Source: Conexibacter sp. S30A1 (GTDB lineage Bacteria; Actinomycetota; Thermoleophilia; Solirubrobacterales; Solirubrobacteraceae). From it: 64,000 nucleotides of DNA. The notes beneath the pieces were generated by a model. It did not search any database, was not told where the DNA came from, and saw only the letters and a program-made list of their open reading frames with translations. The position numbers and the translations under genes are program-made. The stretch lies in NCBI RefSeq assembly GCF_023330665.1, contig NZ_CP097127.1:558001-622000 (forward strand), written 5' to 3'. Numbering within the stretch: the first letter of the stretch is position 1; each line of letters opens with the position of its first letter. Shown piece after piece: positions 7,722-16,519 of this stretch.

Positions 7722-8834
7722 ATGGCGATCGAGTTCGCGCAGAAGACCCGCAGGATCCCGGTTTACCCGGCGGCGGCCGGTTACAGTCTCGGTTCCGAGG
7801 TTGCCATGCTCGCCTCCAACGAGGCGGTGTTCGGACCGCTCGAGCCGGTCATCGAGGCGGCCCGCCGCGCGGTGATCGGCGCAAACCGCTATCCGGACCC
7901 CAGCTACCGCGAGCTGCGCGATGCGCTCGGTGAGCGCCACGGCCTGCCGGCCTCCCGGGTTGCGCTCGGCGCCGGCTCCTGTGACCTGCTCCTGGCCGCC
8001 GGCGAGGCGCTGCTCGAGCCCGGCGCAGAGCTGGTTTATGCCTGGCCGTCATTCAGCATGTATCCGCACCTGGCGGCGGCGACCGGCGCGCGCGCGATCG
8101 AGGTGCCGCTGACCGGTGAGGCGGTCCACGACCTGGAGGCGATGGCTGCCGAGATCACCGTCGCGACCCGGCTCGTGCTCCTCTGCAACCCCAACAACCC
8201 GACCGGCACCGCGCTTGAGCTGGGCGCCATCGCCGCGTTCCTGCAGCGCGTCCCCGACCACGTCTGCGTGATCCTCGACGAGGCCTACGTCGAGTTCTCG
8301 CTCACCGTCGGCGATCCGCTGGCCTCGCTCGAGCTGCTCGAGGCTCACCCGAACCTGGTGCTGCTGCGGACCTTCTCGAAGGTCTACGGTCTCGCCGGCC
8401 TGCGTGTCGGCTACGCGCTGTGCGGCAGTGAATCCTTCCGTGTCGCCGTCGACCAGGTTCGCCAGCCCTTCTACCTCAGCGCCGCCGCGCAGGCCGCGGC
8501 AACCGAGGCCCTGCGCCATCAGGATGCGGTCGAGCAGCGCGTAACCGCAACGGTCGCCGCCCGCACCGAGCTCACCGCGGCGCTTGCGCAGCGCGGCTAC
8601 TGGCTGCCCTCAAGCGACGCGAACTTCCTCTGGGTCCGGGTCTCGGACGAGGGGGCGGACGCCGACGTGGTGGCGGGCCTGCGCGAGCGTGGGGTGCTGG
8701 TGCGTGGTGGCAGCGCGCTTGGGGGCCCCGGCTTCCTGCGCGTGACCGTCGGGTCTGAGCGCGAGAACGCGCGCTTCCTCGCGGCGCTCGATGCGCTGAA
8801 CCCCGCAGGCGCCGGCCAGGGCGCCGGTCGGTGA
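7722..8834 (+). CDS. HisC-type PLP aminotransferase, probably aromatic
   Basis: This 370-residue fold-type I aminotransferase has the HisC-subfamily pattern. It shows MLASNEAVFGPLEPV at the N-terminus, NRYPDPSYRELRDAL, CNPNNPTGT, ILDEAYVEF, and RTFSKVYGLAGLRVGY with the PLP-binding lysine. HisC-like enzymes act on histidinol phosphate, aromatic 2-oxo acids or prephenate. The neighbours (chorismate mutase, DAHP synthase, prephenate dehydrogenase) favour transamination of phenylpyruvate, hydroxyphenylpyruvate or prephenate. A true histidinol-phosphate role cannot be excluded because no his genes are in view. Confidence 0.85.
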   Translation: MAIEFAQKTRRIPVYPAAAGYSLGSEVAMLASNEAVFGPLEPVIEAARRAVIGANRYPDPSYRELRDALGERHGLPASRVALGAGSCDLLLAAGEALLEPGAELVYAWPSFSMYPHLAAATGARAIEVPLTGEAVHDLEAMAAEITVATRLVLLCNPNNPTGTALELGAIAAFLQRVPDHVCVILDEAYVEFSLTVGDPLASLELLEAHPNLVLLRTFSKVYGLAGLRVGYALCGSESFRVAVDQVRQPFYLSAAAQAAATEALRHQDAVEQRVTATVAARTELTAALAQRGYWLPSSDANFLWVRVSDEGADADVVAGLRERGVLVRGGSALGGPGFLRVTVGSERENARFLAALDALNPAGAGQGAGR

Positions 8835-8840
8835 TACGCT
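8835..8840 (+). promoter_or_regulatory. TACGCT -10-like element of the aromatic leader
   Basis: The TANNNT hexamer overlaps the stop of the aminotransferase gene and ends 13 nt before the leader peptide ATG. This would give a transcript with a very short 5' end before the leader ORF. Confidence 0.45.
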
Positions 8841-8853
8841 GAGGTCCACGCGT

Positions 8854-8925
8854 ATGAGCGACTCAGCCCACAACACACTCGGCTGGTCCTGGTACGCGCG
8901 CTATTACGCCTGGCGATTTAGCTAG
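8854..8925 (+). CDS. aromatic-residue-rich leader peptide (23 aa)
   Basis: The ATG at 8854 opens a 23-codon ORF ending with TAG at 8923-8925. Its second half reads WSWYARYYAWRF: three Trp, three Tyr and one Phe in twelve residues. Such density is the hallmark of a ribosome-stalling leader peptide used to sense charged tRNAs, as in trp, phe and tyr attenuators. It sits 180 bp upstream of the DAHP synthase gene, the entry step for all three amino acids. It was too short for routine gene calling. Function is inferred from composition, position and downstream hairpins; translation has not been shown. Confidence 0.8.
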   Translation: MSDSAHNTLGWSWYARYYAWRFS

Positions 8926-9038
8926 GCGCTCGGCTGGCAGAACCCAGGGTCCTCGTCACAGGCGCGCGGCGGCCCATACGGGAGCCGAGCGCCGCACACG
9001 ATCCGCGCCAGCGCGGCGTAACCCGACCTCGCCGCTTT
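8925..9038 (+). promoter_or_regulatory. putative transcription attenuator before DAHP synthase
   Basis: The region after the leader peptide holds competing inverted repeats. GGCGCTCGGCT at 8925-8935 pairs perfectly with 8983-8993, and its 5' arm begins at the last base of the leader stop codon. CCGCG 9003-9007 pairs with 9012-9016. GCGGCG 9013-9018 pairs with CGCCGC 9030-9035, followed by TTT; this last hairpin is the best terminator candidate and excludes the previous one. A ribosome stalled at the late Trp/Tyr codons would cover the first arm and could switch the folding. No long U-tract is seen, so the mechanism is inferred. Confidence 0.6.
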
Positions 9039-9076
9039 GCGTACATTCAGTGCAGCAGTCCGAGAGGAAGCAGACG

Positions 9077-9106
9077 ATGAAACGCCACCGCATGAGGCAG
9101 CCGTGA
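9077..9106 (+). CDS. 9-codon upstream ORF coupled to aroG
   Basis: ATG at 9077 is preceded by a good ribosome-binding site (GAGAGGAAG, 9062-9070). It encodes MKRHRMRQP and stops at TGA 9104-9106, overlapping the aroG ATG as TGATG. It could couple aroG translation to that of the upstream ORF. It may equally be a chance ORF, because aroG has its own GAGG site at 9094-9097. Confidence 0.35.
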   Translation: MKRHRMRQP

Positions 9107-10191
9107 TGACCGTGATCCGTGCCACCCAGGCTGACGCAGTCCGCGATCAGCGGATCGAGCGCCTTGTCCCCCTGATCACGCCGCAGGAGCTCTTCGACGA
9201 GCTGCCGCTCGACGGCGAGCCGCTCGACGTGCTGCTGCGCGGTCGCGCCGCCGCGCATGCCGTGCTCGACGGCGTCGACGACCGCCTGCTGGTGATCGTC
9301 GGCCCGTGCAGCGTGCACGACGTCGATGCGGCGCGCGAGTACGCGGAGCGTCTGAGCGCTCAGGCACACCGGCTGCGCGAGGACCTGCTGATCGTCATGC
9401 GGGTTTACTTCGAGAAGCCGCGCACCACGATCGGCTGGAAGGGCCTGATCAACGACCCGCACCTGGACGGCTCCGGCGACGTCAACAGCGGCCTGCGCAT
9501 GGCTCGCCGGCTGCTGCTCGAGGTGCTCGGGCTCGGGGTGCCGGTCGGCTGCGAATTCCTGGACCCGATCACGCCGCAGTACATCTCCGACCTCGTCTCC
9601 TGGGGCGCAATCGGCGCCCGCACCACCGAGAGCCAGATCCACCGTCAGCTCGGCTCGGGCCTGTCGATGCCGGTCGGTTTCAAGAACGGAACCGACGGCA
9701 ACGTGCAGGTGGCGGTCGACGCGGTGCGGGCCGCCGCCGCCCGTCACGCATTCCCGGGCATCGACGCCGACGGCCGCTCGGCGATCCTGCACACCCGTGG
9801 CAACACCGACTGTCACATCATCCTGCGAGGCGGCAAGACGGGCCCAAACTACGACGCCGAGGCGGTGGCCGCGGCCGGCGAGCTGCTCGCCCGCGCGCAT
9901 CTCCCGCAGCGCCTGGTGATCGACCTCTCGCACGACAACAGCGGCAAGCGGGCCGAGCGCCAGCCGGAGATCGCCGTCGCGGTCGCCGAGCAGGTGGCGG
10001 CCGGGTCAAGGGCGATCATCGGCGTCATGGTCGAGTCGTTCCTGGTCGAGGGCAAGCAGTCAGCCGGGCCGCTCGAGAGCCTCACCTACGGGCAGTCGAT
10101 CACCGACAGCTGCATCGGCTGGGAGACGACCGTCGCGCTGCTCGAGACGCTCGCCGGGGCCGCGCGCGCACGCCGCGCGCAGAAGAGCTGA
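9106..10191 (+). CDS. aroG: 3-deoxy-7-phosphoheptulonate synthase (DAHP synthase, class I)
   Basis: DAHP synthase condenses phosphoenolpyruvate and erythrose 4-phosphate, the committed step to chorismate. The product from the ATG at 9106 is 361 residues and follows the enterobacterial AroF/G/H pattern. Recognisable segments are LLVIVGPCSVHD, RVYFEKPRTTIGWKGL, VGFKNGTDGNVQVA, RGGKTGPNYDAE and VMVESFLVEGKQ. The start MTVIRATQ is chosen over a longer in-frame GTG at 9037 because it fits the family length and has GAGG 8 nt upstream. The aromatic leader peptide and hairpins precede it. tyrA follows after 8 bp. Confidence 0.94.
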   Translation: MTVIRATQADAVRDQRIERLVPLITPQELFDELPLDGEPLDVLLRGRAAAHAVLDGVDDRLLVIVGPCSVHDVDAAREYAERLSAQAHRLREDLLIVMRVYFEKPRTTIGWKGLINDPHLDGSGDVNSGLRMARRLLLEVLGLGVPVGCEFLDPITPQYISDLVSWGAIGARTTESQIHRQLGSGLSMPVGFKNGTDGNVQVAVDAVRAAAARHAFPGIDADGRSAILHTRGNTDCHIILRGGKTGPNYDAEAVAAAGELLARAHLPQRLVIDLSHDNSGKRAERQPEIAVAVAEQVAAGSRAIIGVMVESFLVEGKQSAGPLESLTYGQSITDSCIGWETTVALLETLAGAARARRAQKS

Positions 10192-10199
10192 GCGCGCCC

Positions 10200-11018
10200 T
10201 TGCGGATCGCCGTCGTCGGACTGGGCTTGATCGGCGCCTCGCTCGGGCTGGCGGCGCGCGAGCATCTGGGCGCACACGTCTGTGGCTGGGACAGCGACCC
10301 GGAAGCCGTGCCGGCGGCGCTAGCGCTCGGGGCGATCGACTCCGGCGCCGGCCCGCTGGCCGGCGCCGTCGCCACAGCGGACGCGGTCTTCCTCGCCGCC
10401 CCGGTCGGGGCTCTGCCGGAGCTCGCCGCGACGGTGCTCGCCCAGGCCGCGCCGGGCAGCGTGATCAGCGACGTCGGTTCGACCAAACGGTCGCTGTGTG
10501 AGGCGGTCAGCGACCCCCGGTTCGTGGGCGGCCACCCGCTGGCGGGGGCCGAGAGCCGCGGCAGCGCCGGCGCGCGCGGCGACATGTTCACCGGCGCCAC
10601 CTGGTATCTGACACCCGGCCCGGCGACCGCACCTGCGACGCTCGCGACCGTGCGCGCGCTCGTGGAGGGCCTCGGCGCCAGACCGCTTACGATCGACCCC
10701 GCCCTCCACGACCGGCTGATGGCCAGCGTCTCACACCTGCCGCACGTCTTCGCAAACGTGCTGGTGAACGGGCTGCCCGCGACCGACAGCGAGCTCGCGG
10801 TGGGCCCGAGCTTCCGCGACGGCACCCGCGTGGCAGGCGCCAACAGCGAGTTGTGGAGCGACATCTTCCTTGACAACCGTGTCGCCCTCGACGCGGCCAT
10901 CGCCGAGGCGATCAGCGAGCTCACCGAGGTGCGGTCGCTGCTACAGCGCGGCGACCGGGACGGTCTGCGGCGGTTCAGCGACCGTGCCGCCGCCGCCCGC
11001 GCGAGGATCAGCCGGTGA
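10200..11018 (+). CDS. tyrA: prephenate (or arogenate) dehydrogenase
   Basis: TyrA oxidatively decarboxylates prephenate (or arogenate) on the way to tyrosine using NAD(P). The likely start is TTG at 10200, giving LRIAVVGLGLIGASLGLAA, a Rossmann GxGxxG at the very N-terminus. Further family motifs are ISDVGSTK, FVGGHPLAGAE and SHLPHVFANVL. The protein has 272 residues and no obvious ACT domain. No ATG or GTG fits the family N-terminus. The stop overlaps the aroA GTG by 4 bp. Confidence 0.9.
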   Translation: MRIAVVGLGLIGASLGLAAREHLGAHVCGWDSDPEAVPAALALGAIDSGAGPLAGAVATADAVFLAAPVGALPELAATVLAQAAPGSVISDVGSTKRSLCEAVSDPRFVGGHPLAGAESRGSAGARGDMFTGATWYLTPGPATAPATLATVRALVEGLGARPLTIDPALHDRLMASVSHLPHVFANVLVNGLPATDSELAVGPSFRDGTRVAGANSELWSDIFLDNRVALDAAIAEAISELTEVRSLLQRGDRDGLRRFSDRAAAARARISR

Positions 11019-12301
11019 GCGGGCTGGCGCGGGTGGCGCCGGGCCGGACGCGCGAGCGCTTCGCGGTCAGGGTGCCGGGCTCCAAGAGCATCACCAACCG
11101 GGCCCTGCTGCTGGCCGGCGTCGCCGCCGGGCGCTCCACGCTGCGCGACGGGCTCGACGCCGACGACACGCGGGCCATGCGCGACGCCCTGCGCAAGCTC
11201 GGCGTCGGCATCAGCGAGCACGCGGGCGATGACGGTACGTTGCGCTGGGAGGTGGACGGCCTCGGCGGGCCGCCATCAGGCCCGGCGCAGGTGTACTGCG
11301 GCATGGGTGCGACCGTCGGTCGCTTCCTGGTGCCGATGCTGGCCGCCGGCAGCGGCAGCTTCAGCCTCGACGCGCACCAGCAGCTGCGCCGCCGGCCGCT
11401 CGGCCCGGTGCTGGCCGCCCTGCGTAGCCAGGGCGCGCGGATCACCGGCGAGGCGTTCCCGCTCCAGATCGACGCGGATGGGTTGGACGGCGGCACGGTC
11501 GCGGTCGACGCTTCGATCTCAAGCCAGTTCCTGTCTGGGCTGATGATGGCGGCCCCGTTTGCCCGCGACGACACTACGCTTCAGTTCCAGACGCTCGTCA
11601 GCCGACCGTACCTGGAGCTGACACTCGACGCGATGCGCGCCTTCGGCTCGACCCCACGCGTCGAGCCGGGCGCGGTCACGGTCGCGCGCGGTGGCTACCG
11701 GGCCGCTGAGTTCACGGTTGAACCGGACGCCTCGACCGCCTCCTACTTCCTGGCGGCCGCCGCGCTGGCGCCAGCGACCGTCACGCTCACGGGGCTTGAC
11801 CGCCGCCGCACCGCCCAGGGTGACATCGAGCTCGTGACCCTGCTTCAGCGCATGGGCGCCACCGTCAGCGACGGCGCCAGCGTCGAGCTCAGCGGGCCGG
11901 CGCAACTGCGCGGGATCGAGGCGGACATGAACGGCAGCTCCGACGTGTTCATGACGCTCGCCTGCGTGGCCGTGTTCGCCGACGGCCCGACCACGATCAC
12001 CGGCATCGGCCACGCGCGCGTCAAGGAGACCGACCGCATCGCCGCCTGCGCTGAGAACCTGCGGCGGCTCGGCATCCGCGTCGAGGAGGGTCCCGGGCAC
12101 ATTCGCATCCACCCCGGCACGCCACGCCCGGACGTGCGCATCGCGACCTACGAGGATCACCGTGTGGCGATGGCCTTCGCGCTGATCGGCACCCGCGTGC
12201 CGGTGCTGATCGAGGAGCCGGCGGTGGTAGCCAAGACCTGCCCGGCGTTCTTTGACCTGTGGCGGCTGACCGGAGCGTCGGTCAGCATGGAGCAGGGCTG
12301 A
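11015..12301 (+). CDS. aroA: 3-phosphoshikimate 1-carboxyvinyltransferase (EPSP synthase)
   Basis: AroA joins shikimate 3-phosphate and phosphoenolpyruvate to make EPSP, the sixth shikimate-pathway step. The 428-residue enzyme has VPGSKSITNRALLLAG at the N-terminus, CGMGATVGRF in place of the more usual GNAGTxxR region, ASISSQFLSGLMMAAP, and the late RVKETDRI signature. The aroA-cmk arrangement is common in bacteria. Its TGA overlaps the cmk ATG (TGATG). The glycine-rich PEP-loop variant is worth noting when predicting inhibitor sensitivity but is not unusual enough to doubt function. Confidence 0.93.
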   Translation: MSGLARVAPGRTRERFAVRVPGSKSITNRALLLAGVAAGRSTLRDGLDADDTRAMRDALRKLGVGISEHAGDDGTLRWEVDGLGGPPSGPAQVYCGMGATVGRFLVPMLAAGSGSFSLDAHQQLRRRPLGPVLAALRSQGARITGEAFPLQIDADGLDGGTVAVDASISSQFLSGLMMAAPFARDDTTLQFQTLVSRPYLELTLDAMRAFGSTPRVEPGAVTVARGGYRAAEFTVEPDASTASYFLAAAALAPATVTLTGLDRRRTAQGDIELVTLLQRMGATVSDGASVELSGPAQLRGIEADMNGSSDVFMTLACVAVFADGPTTITGIGHARVKETDRIAACAENLRRLGIRVEEGPGHIRIHPGTPRPDVRIATYEDHRVAMAFALIGTRVPVLIEEPAVVAKTCPAFFDLWRLTGASVSMEQG

Positions 12302-12909
12302 TGGTGATCGCGATCGACGGGCCCTCGGGCGCTGGTAAGTCGACGGTCGCGCGTGCGGTGGCGGCGGCGCTCGGCTTGCGCTACCTGGACACTGGGGCGA
12401 TGTACCGCTGCGTGGCGCTCGCCAGCCTGCGCCGCACCACGCCGGCTGCCGAGCTGGCCGCCGGCGTGCAGATCGAGCTCGGCGAGCGCGTGCTTTTGGA
12501 CGGCGAGGACGTCACCGAAGCGATCCGCGCCCCGGAGGTCTCGGCACGGGCTTCGCAGGTGGCCGCCGACCCGGATGTGCGCCGCGAGCTGACCGGCGCC
12601 CAGCGGCGCCTGCTCGAGCACGGCGACTGGGTGGCGGAGGGACGCGATATCGGCACGGTCGTCGCGCCGCAGGCGGAGGTCAAGGTTTATCTGACCGCGC
12701 GCGAGGACGAGCGTGCGCGCCGGCGCGCGGTCGAGCTCGGCTTAGACGCCGAGGCCGTGCTCGCGTCACAACGGCTGCGAGATGCGCGCGATGAGACCCG
12801 TGAACAGGCGCCGCTGCGTCCCGCTGACGGCGCGATCGTGATCGATACAAGCGGCCTGACGCCCGAGCAGGTGGTGGCCCGGATCGTCGCGCTTGCCGCG
12901 GGCCGCTAG
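12301..12909 (+). CDS. cmk: (d)CMP kinase
   Basis: Cytidylate kinase phosphorylates CMP and dCMP with ATP. The ATG at 12301 overlaps the aroA stop and opens MVIAIDGPSGAGKSTVARAVA with the P-loop GPSGAGKST at residues 7-15. The segments RYLDTGAMYRCVA, VAEGRDIGTVVAP and DARDETREQAPLRPADGAIVIDTS follow as expected. At 202 residues it is slightly shorter than the Escherichia enzyme (about 227). Confidence 0.93.
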   Translation: MVIAIDGPSGAGKSTVARAVAAALGLRYLDTGAMYRCVALASLRRTTPAAELAAGVQIELGERVLLDGEDVTEAIRAPEVSARASQVAADPDVRRELTGAQRRLLEHGDWVAEGRDIGTVVAPQAEVKVYLTAREDERARRRAVELGLDAEAVLASQRLRDARDETREQAPLRPADGAIVIDTSGLTPEQVVARIVALAAGR

Positions 12910-12912
12910 CCT
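12907..12912 (+). promoter_or_regulatory. TAGCCT -10-like element of der
   Basis: The hexamer overlaps the cmk stop codon (TAG at 12907-12909) and ends 9 nt before the der ATG. Confidence 0.4.
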
Positions 12913-12921
12913 CGGCTGCAC

Positions 12922-14286
12922 ATGAAGGTCGCGATCGTCGGATACCCGAATGTCGGCAAGTCCTCGCTGGTCAACCGGCTGAGCGGCACCCGTGAGGCCG
13001 TTGTGCACGAGAGCTCCGGGGTGACCCGTGATCGTAAGGAGGTCACCACCGAGTGGAACGGCCGCGAGCTTACGCTGGTTGACACCGGTGGCGTCGACCT
13101 CGAGGAGCAGGACGACCTCGCCCGCCAGATCCAGCGTCAGGCGCGCGAGGCGCTCGCCGACGCGGATGTTGCGGTGCTGGTGGTGGACGCGCGCGCCGGT
13201 GTGCGCGCCGGCGACCTGGACATGGCCGACCTCCTGCGCCGGGTCGCGATCCCCGTGATGGTCGCCGCCAACAAGGTTGATTCGGTCCGTGACCTGGTGC
13301 TCGCGTACGAGTTTCACCGCCTGGGCCTGGGGGAGCCGGTGGCCGTCTCCGCCGCGCAGGGCCTCGGCACCGGCGACCTGCTTGACCGCATCGTCGCCGC
13401 CGGGCCGGAGCACGACCGCGAGCCCGCACCCGATGAGCCCGTGCGCCTGGCGCTGATCGGGCGCCCCAACGTCGGCAAGTCCTCGCTGGTCAACCGATTC
13501 TTAGGCTCCGAGCGGGTGATCGTCTCTGACCAGGCGGGCACCACCCGCGACGCGATCGATCTGCCGATGCGCTTCGAGGGGCGCTCGCTGGTGCTGGTCG
13601 ACACGGCCGGGCTGCGGCGTGCGGCGAAGGTGGGGGAGTCGCTCGAGTACTACACGGCGCTGCGCTCCGAACGGGCCGCGCAGCGTGCCGACGTGGCGCT
13701 CGTGGTCTGTGACGCCGGCGACGGGGTCACGGCACAGGATCTGCGTGTCGCCGAGATGGCGATGAAGTCCGGCTGCGCCACGGCGCTGGTGCTCAACAAA
13801 TGGGATCTGCAGGCCGACGGGCAGGCGGGCATCGGCCCCGACGAGCTCGACGCCGAGCGCATACGGGTCTCCCGCAAGCTGCGCCTGCGCCCGCGTGTGC
13901 TGACCGCCAGCGCCAAGACCGGGCGCAACGTGGAGCGGATCCTGGTGGAGGCGGTCGGCTTGGCCGACCGCCGGTCCGGACGCATCGCGACCTCGGAGCT
14001 GAACCGCTTCATCGCCGACGTGGTCGCGGCGCGTCAGCCACCGGCGGCCAGCGGCGCCCGGCAGCGCAACCAGCGGCTGAAGCTGATCTACATGACGCAG
14101 ACGGGCGAGCGGCCGCCCCGCTTCTCGATTCAGGTCAACTCGCACGCCATGGTCACGCGCGACTACGCCTACTACCTGGAGAACCGCATGCGCGAGCGCT
14201 ACCGCATGGAGGGGATCCCGCTGATGATCGACTTCGTCGAGCGCAAGGAGCGGCGCGGGCGCGCGGGCTCACGGGAGCAGCGATAG
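12922..14286 (+). CDS. der: ribosome assembly GTPase Der (EngA)
   Basis: Der has two tandem GTPase domains and acts in 50S subunit maturation. The first P-loop is [14 protein letters not shown] (about residues 7-20) with DTGGVD and NKVDSV. The second is [14 protein letters not shown] (about residues 180-193) with DTAGLR and NKWDLQ. The C-terminal KH-like domain begins near residue 360 and contains [17 protein letters not shown]. The 454-residue length is typical. The gene follows cmk closely, a frequent cmk-der pairing. Confidence 0.96.
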   Translation: MKVAIVGYPNVGKSSLVNRLSGTREAVVHESSGVTRDRKEVTTEWNGRELTLVDTGGVDLEEQDDLARQIQRQAREALADADVAVLVVDARAGVRAGDLDMADLLRRVAIPVMVAANKVDSVRDLVLAYEFHRLGLGEPVAVSAAQGLGTGDLLDRIVAAGPEHDREPAPDEPVRLALIGRPNVGKSSLVNRFLGSERVIVSDQAGTTRDAIDLPMRFEGRSLVLVDTAGLRRAAKVGESLEYYTALRSERAAQRADVALVVCDAGDGVTAQDLRVAEMAMKSGCATALVLNKWDLQADGQAGIGPDELDAERIRVSRKLRLRPRVLTASAKTGRNVERILVEAVGLADRRSGRIATSELNRFIADVVAARQPPAASGARQRNQRLKLIYMTQTGERPPRFSIQVNSHAMVTRDYAYYLENRMRERYRMEGIPLMIDFVERKERRGRAGSREQR

Positions 14287-14296
14287 CGAGCGTCGC

Positions 14297-16486
14297 TTGA
14301 TCGCGCGCGTAGTCCCGCTGACGAAGACCCGCGCGATCACGGGCCTCTACGACTATCTGCTGGCGCCCGAGCTTGTCGATCGCGGCGTCGGCGTCGGTTC
14401 GCTGTTGCGGGTGCGCTTCGCCGGGCGCACGCTGTCGGCGGTGATTGCCGAGCTCGCCGAGCGCTCCGAGCTGCCGGCGCAGCGGCTGGCCGTCGCCAGC
14501 GAGCTGCTGGACGCCAGGCTGCCGGCCGAGCTGGTGGGGCTCGCCGTCTGGCTTGCCGACGAGTACTGTTCGACGCCCGCGCGGGCGCTTGAGGTGCTGT
14601 TGGCGCCGGGCGCGCTGCGCGGCGTCCGCGAACGGCGGCTGCTGATCGCCTCGCTGACCGCGGCCGGGGCGGAGATGGCAACCGGCACGCTCAGCCTCAG
14701 CCCGCCGCTGGGGCCACGCCAGCGCGAGGCGCTGGCCGTGCTCGCGGCCGGCCCACGGCCCACGGCCGAGCTCGGAACGCCGCTCTTGCGCCGGCTCGAG
14801 GCCCGTGGCCTGGTGTCGCTGGAGCGCGCGGCGGTGCCGCGTCAGCTGCCGCGCTTTGAGGTCTCGAGCACCGCGTCGGCGCCGTTGCCGCTGACGGCTG
14901 AGCAGCAGGACGCGCTCTCAGAGATCCGCCACGCGCTGGCGCACGAACCCGCCGGGAAAGCGCCGCTGCTCCTGCACGGCGTCACCGGCTCGGGCAAGAC
15001 CGAGGTCTACCTGCAGGCGGCCGAGGCCGTGTTGCGCGCGGGCCGCAATGTGCTCGTGCTGGTGCCCGAGATCGCGCTCACGCCGCAGGCGCTCGCCCGC
15101 TTCACTGCGCGCTTCGGTGAGATTGTGGCGGTGATGCACTCGGGCATGAGCGACGGCCGCCGCTACGAGGAGTGGTCGCGGCTGGCCAGCGGGGCGGCGC
15201 GCATCTGTGTCGGTGCGCGCTCCGCCGTGTTCGCGCCGCTGTCCGACATCGGTCTGATCGTCGTTGACGAAGAGCACGAGAGCTCCTACAAGCACGAGGG
15301 CGATCCGCGCTACGACGCGCGCACGGTCGCGGCGCACCGTGCGCTCGAGCACGGCGCGCTGCTCGTCTACGGCAGCGCCACACCACGGCCGGAGACCGTG
15401 TTCGGCGCCCGACGGTTGCTGCTGACAAACCGCGTTGACGGTGGCCTGATGCCGGCGGTCGAGATCCTCGACATGCGCGGGCTGCACAACCCACTGCACC
15501 CGCAGGCCCGCCTGGCGCTCGCAGACTGCCGGCGCGAGGGCGGCAAGGCGATCGTCCTGCTCAACCGCCGTGGCTGGTCTAACTTCCTATCCTGCGGCTC
15601 CTGTGGGCGAACCTGGATGTGCCCGCATTGCGAGGTGGCGCTCGTGCTGCACCGCGCGGGCGGCTACATGGCATGCCACCACTGCGGCCACCGCGAGCGC
15701 GTCCCCGACCGCTGCCCCGACTGCGGCTCGGTCTCGCTTTCGCGTCACGGCGCCGGCACCGAACGGCTTGAGCACGAGCTTGAGCAGGCGCTGGGCGACG
15801 AGCACTTCCCGATCATGCGCCTGGACGCCGACGCCGCCGGGATCGACGCGCGCGCGCGAATCCTCGAGCGCTTTCAAGCCGCCGCGAGCGGAGTTCTGGT
15901 CGGCACGCAGATGGTCGCCAAGGGCCACGACTTCCGCGATGTCGGGCTCGGTGTCGTGGTCGACGCCGACCAGACGCTGCGCTTCCCCGACTTTCGCGCC
16001 GAGGAGCGCACCTTCGCACTGATCACGCAGTTGGCCGGGCGCACCGGACGCGGTGGGCAGGTTCCCAGCGCCGGCGGGCGCGTATTGGTCCAGACACAGG
16101 ATCCGACGGCACGCGCGATCCGTCTGGCTGCCGGCCATGACTCGGAGACGTTCGTGCGCGGCGAGCTGCGCCGTCGCAAGGCGCTCGGCTACCCGCCGTT
16201 TGCGACCCTGGTGCGGATCGTCTGCGCCGCCGCGGACGCCGAGGACGCTCGGCTTGCAGCCGACGCACTGGCCCAACACGTCGCCACCCTCGCGCCGCCC
16301 CCGACGGTGGCCGTGCTCGGCCCGGCGCCGCTGTTTGCACTGCGCGGTCGCGCGCGCTGCCAGCTGGTGCTCAAGAGTGCCGATCGTGGGGCGGTGGTCG
16401 CGGCCAGTAGAGCGGCCGTGGACGCGCTCGGTGCGTCGGGGCGCCACCGCCGCGTGAGGCTGAGCGTCGATGTCGACCCGCAGTGA
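14297..16486 (+). CDS. priA: primosomal protein N' (replication restart helicase)
   Basis: PriA is the superfamily 2 helicase that reloads the replisome at stalled forks. The 729-residue protein has an N-terminal 3'-DNA-binding domain, the Walker A HGVTGSGKTEVYLQA near residue 230 and the DEEH box (VVDEEHESSYKHEGDPRY). A zinc-binding insertion (CGSCGRTWMCPHCEVAL and CHHCGHRERVPDRCPDCG) provides the expected eight cysteines. LAGRTGRGGQVPSAGG is in the C-terminal helicase lobe. The TTG start at 14297 gives LIARVVPLTKTRA. Confidence 0.95.
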   Translation: MIARVVPLTKTRAITGLYDYLLAPELVDRGVGVGSLLRVRFAGRTLSAVIAELAERSELPAQRLAVASELLDARLPAELVGLAVWLADEYCSTPARALEVLLAPGALRGVRERRLLIASLTAAGAEMATGTLSLSPPLGPRQREALAVLAAGPRPTAELGTPLLRRLEARGLVSLERAAVPRQLPRFEVSSTASAPLPLTAEQQDALSEIRHALAHEPAGKAPLLLHGVTGSGKTEVYLQAAEAVLRAGRNVLVLVPEIALTPQALARFTARFGEIVAVMHSGMSDGRRYEEWSRLASGAARICVGARSAVFAPLSDIGLIVVDEEHESSYKHEGDPRYDARTVAAHRALEHGALLVYGSATPRPETVFGARRLLLTNRVDGGLMPAVEILDMRGLHNPLHPQARLALADCRREGGKAIVLLNRRGWSNFLSCGSCGRTWMCPHCEVALVLHRAGGYMACHHCGHRERVPDRCPDCGSVSLSRHGAGTERLEHELEQALGDEHFPIMRLDADAAGIDARARILERFQAAASGVLVGTQMVAKGHDFRDVGLGVVVDADQTLRFPDFRAEERTFALITQLAGRTGRGGQVPSAGGRVLVQTQDPTARAIRLAAGHDSETFVRGELRRRKALGYPPFATLVRIVCAAADAEDARLAADALAQHVATLAPPPTVAVLGPAPLFALRGRARCQLVLKSADRGAVVAASRAAVDALGASGRHRRVRLSVDVDPQ

Positions 16487-16507
16487 GCCTCACGTGCCCC
16501 GCGGGAA

Positions 16508-16513
16508 TAGACT
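16508..16513 (+). promoter_or_regulatory. TAGACT -10-like element of def
   Basis: The hexamer lies in the 33-bp priA-def gap and ends 6 nt before the def GTG, consistent with a leaderless def-fmt-rsmB transcript. Confidence 0.45.
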
Positions 16514-16519
16514 CAAAGC

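Noticed and set aside
9037-9105. N-terminal extension of DAHP synthase from GTG 9037
   Set aside because: The extra 23 residues have no family counterpart, and the ATG at 9106 has a well placed GAGG.
16491-16496. CACGTG palindrome as part of a parS site
   Set aside because: The flanks needed for TGTTTCACGTGAAACA are absent, and CACGTG is common in GC-rich DNA.
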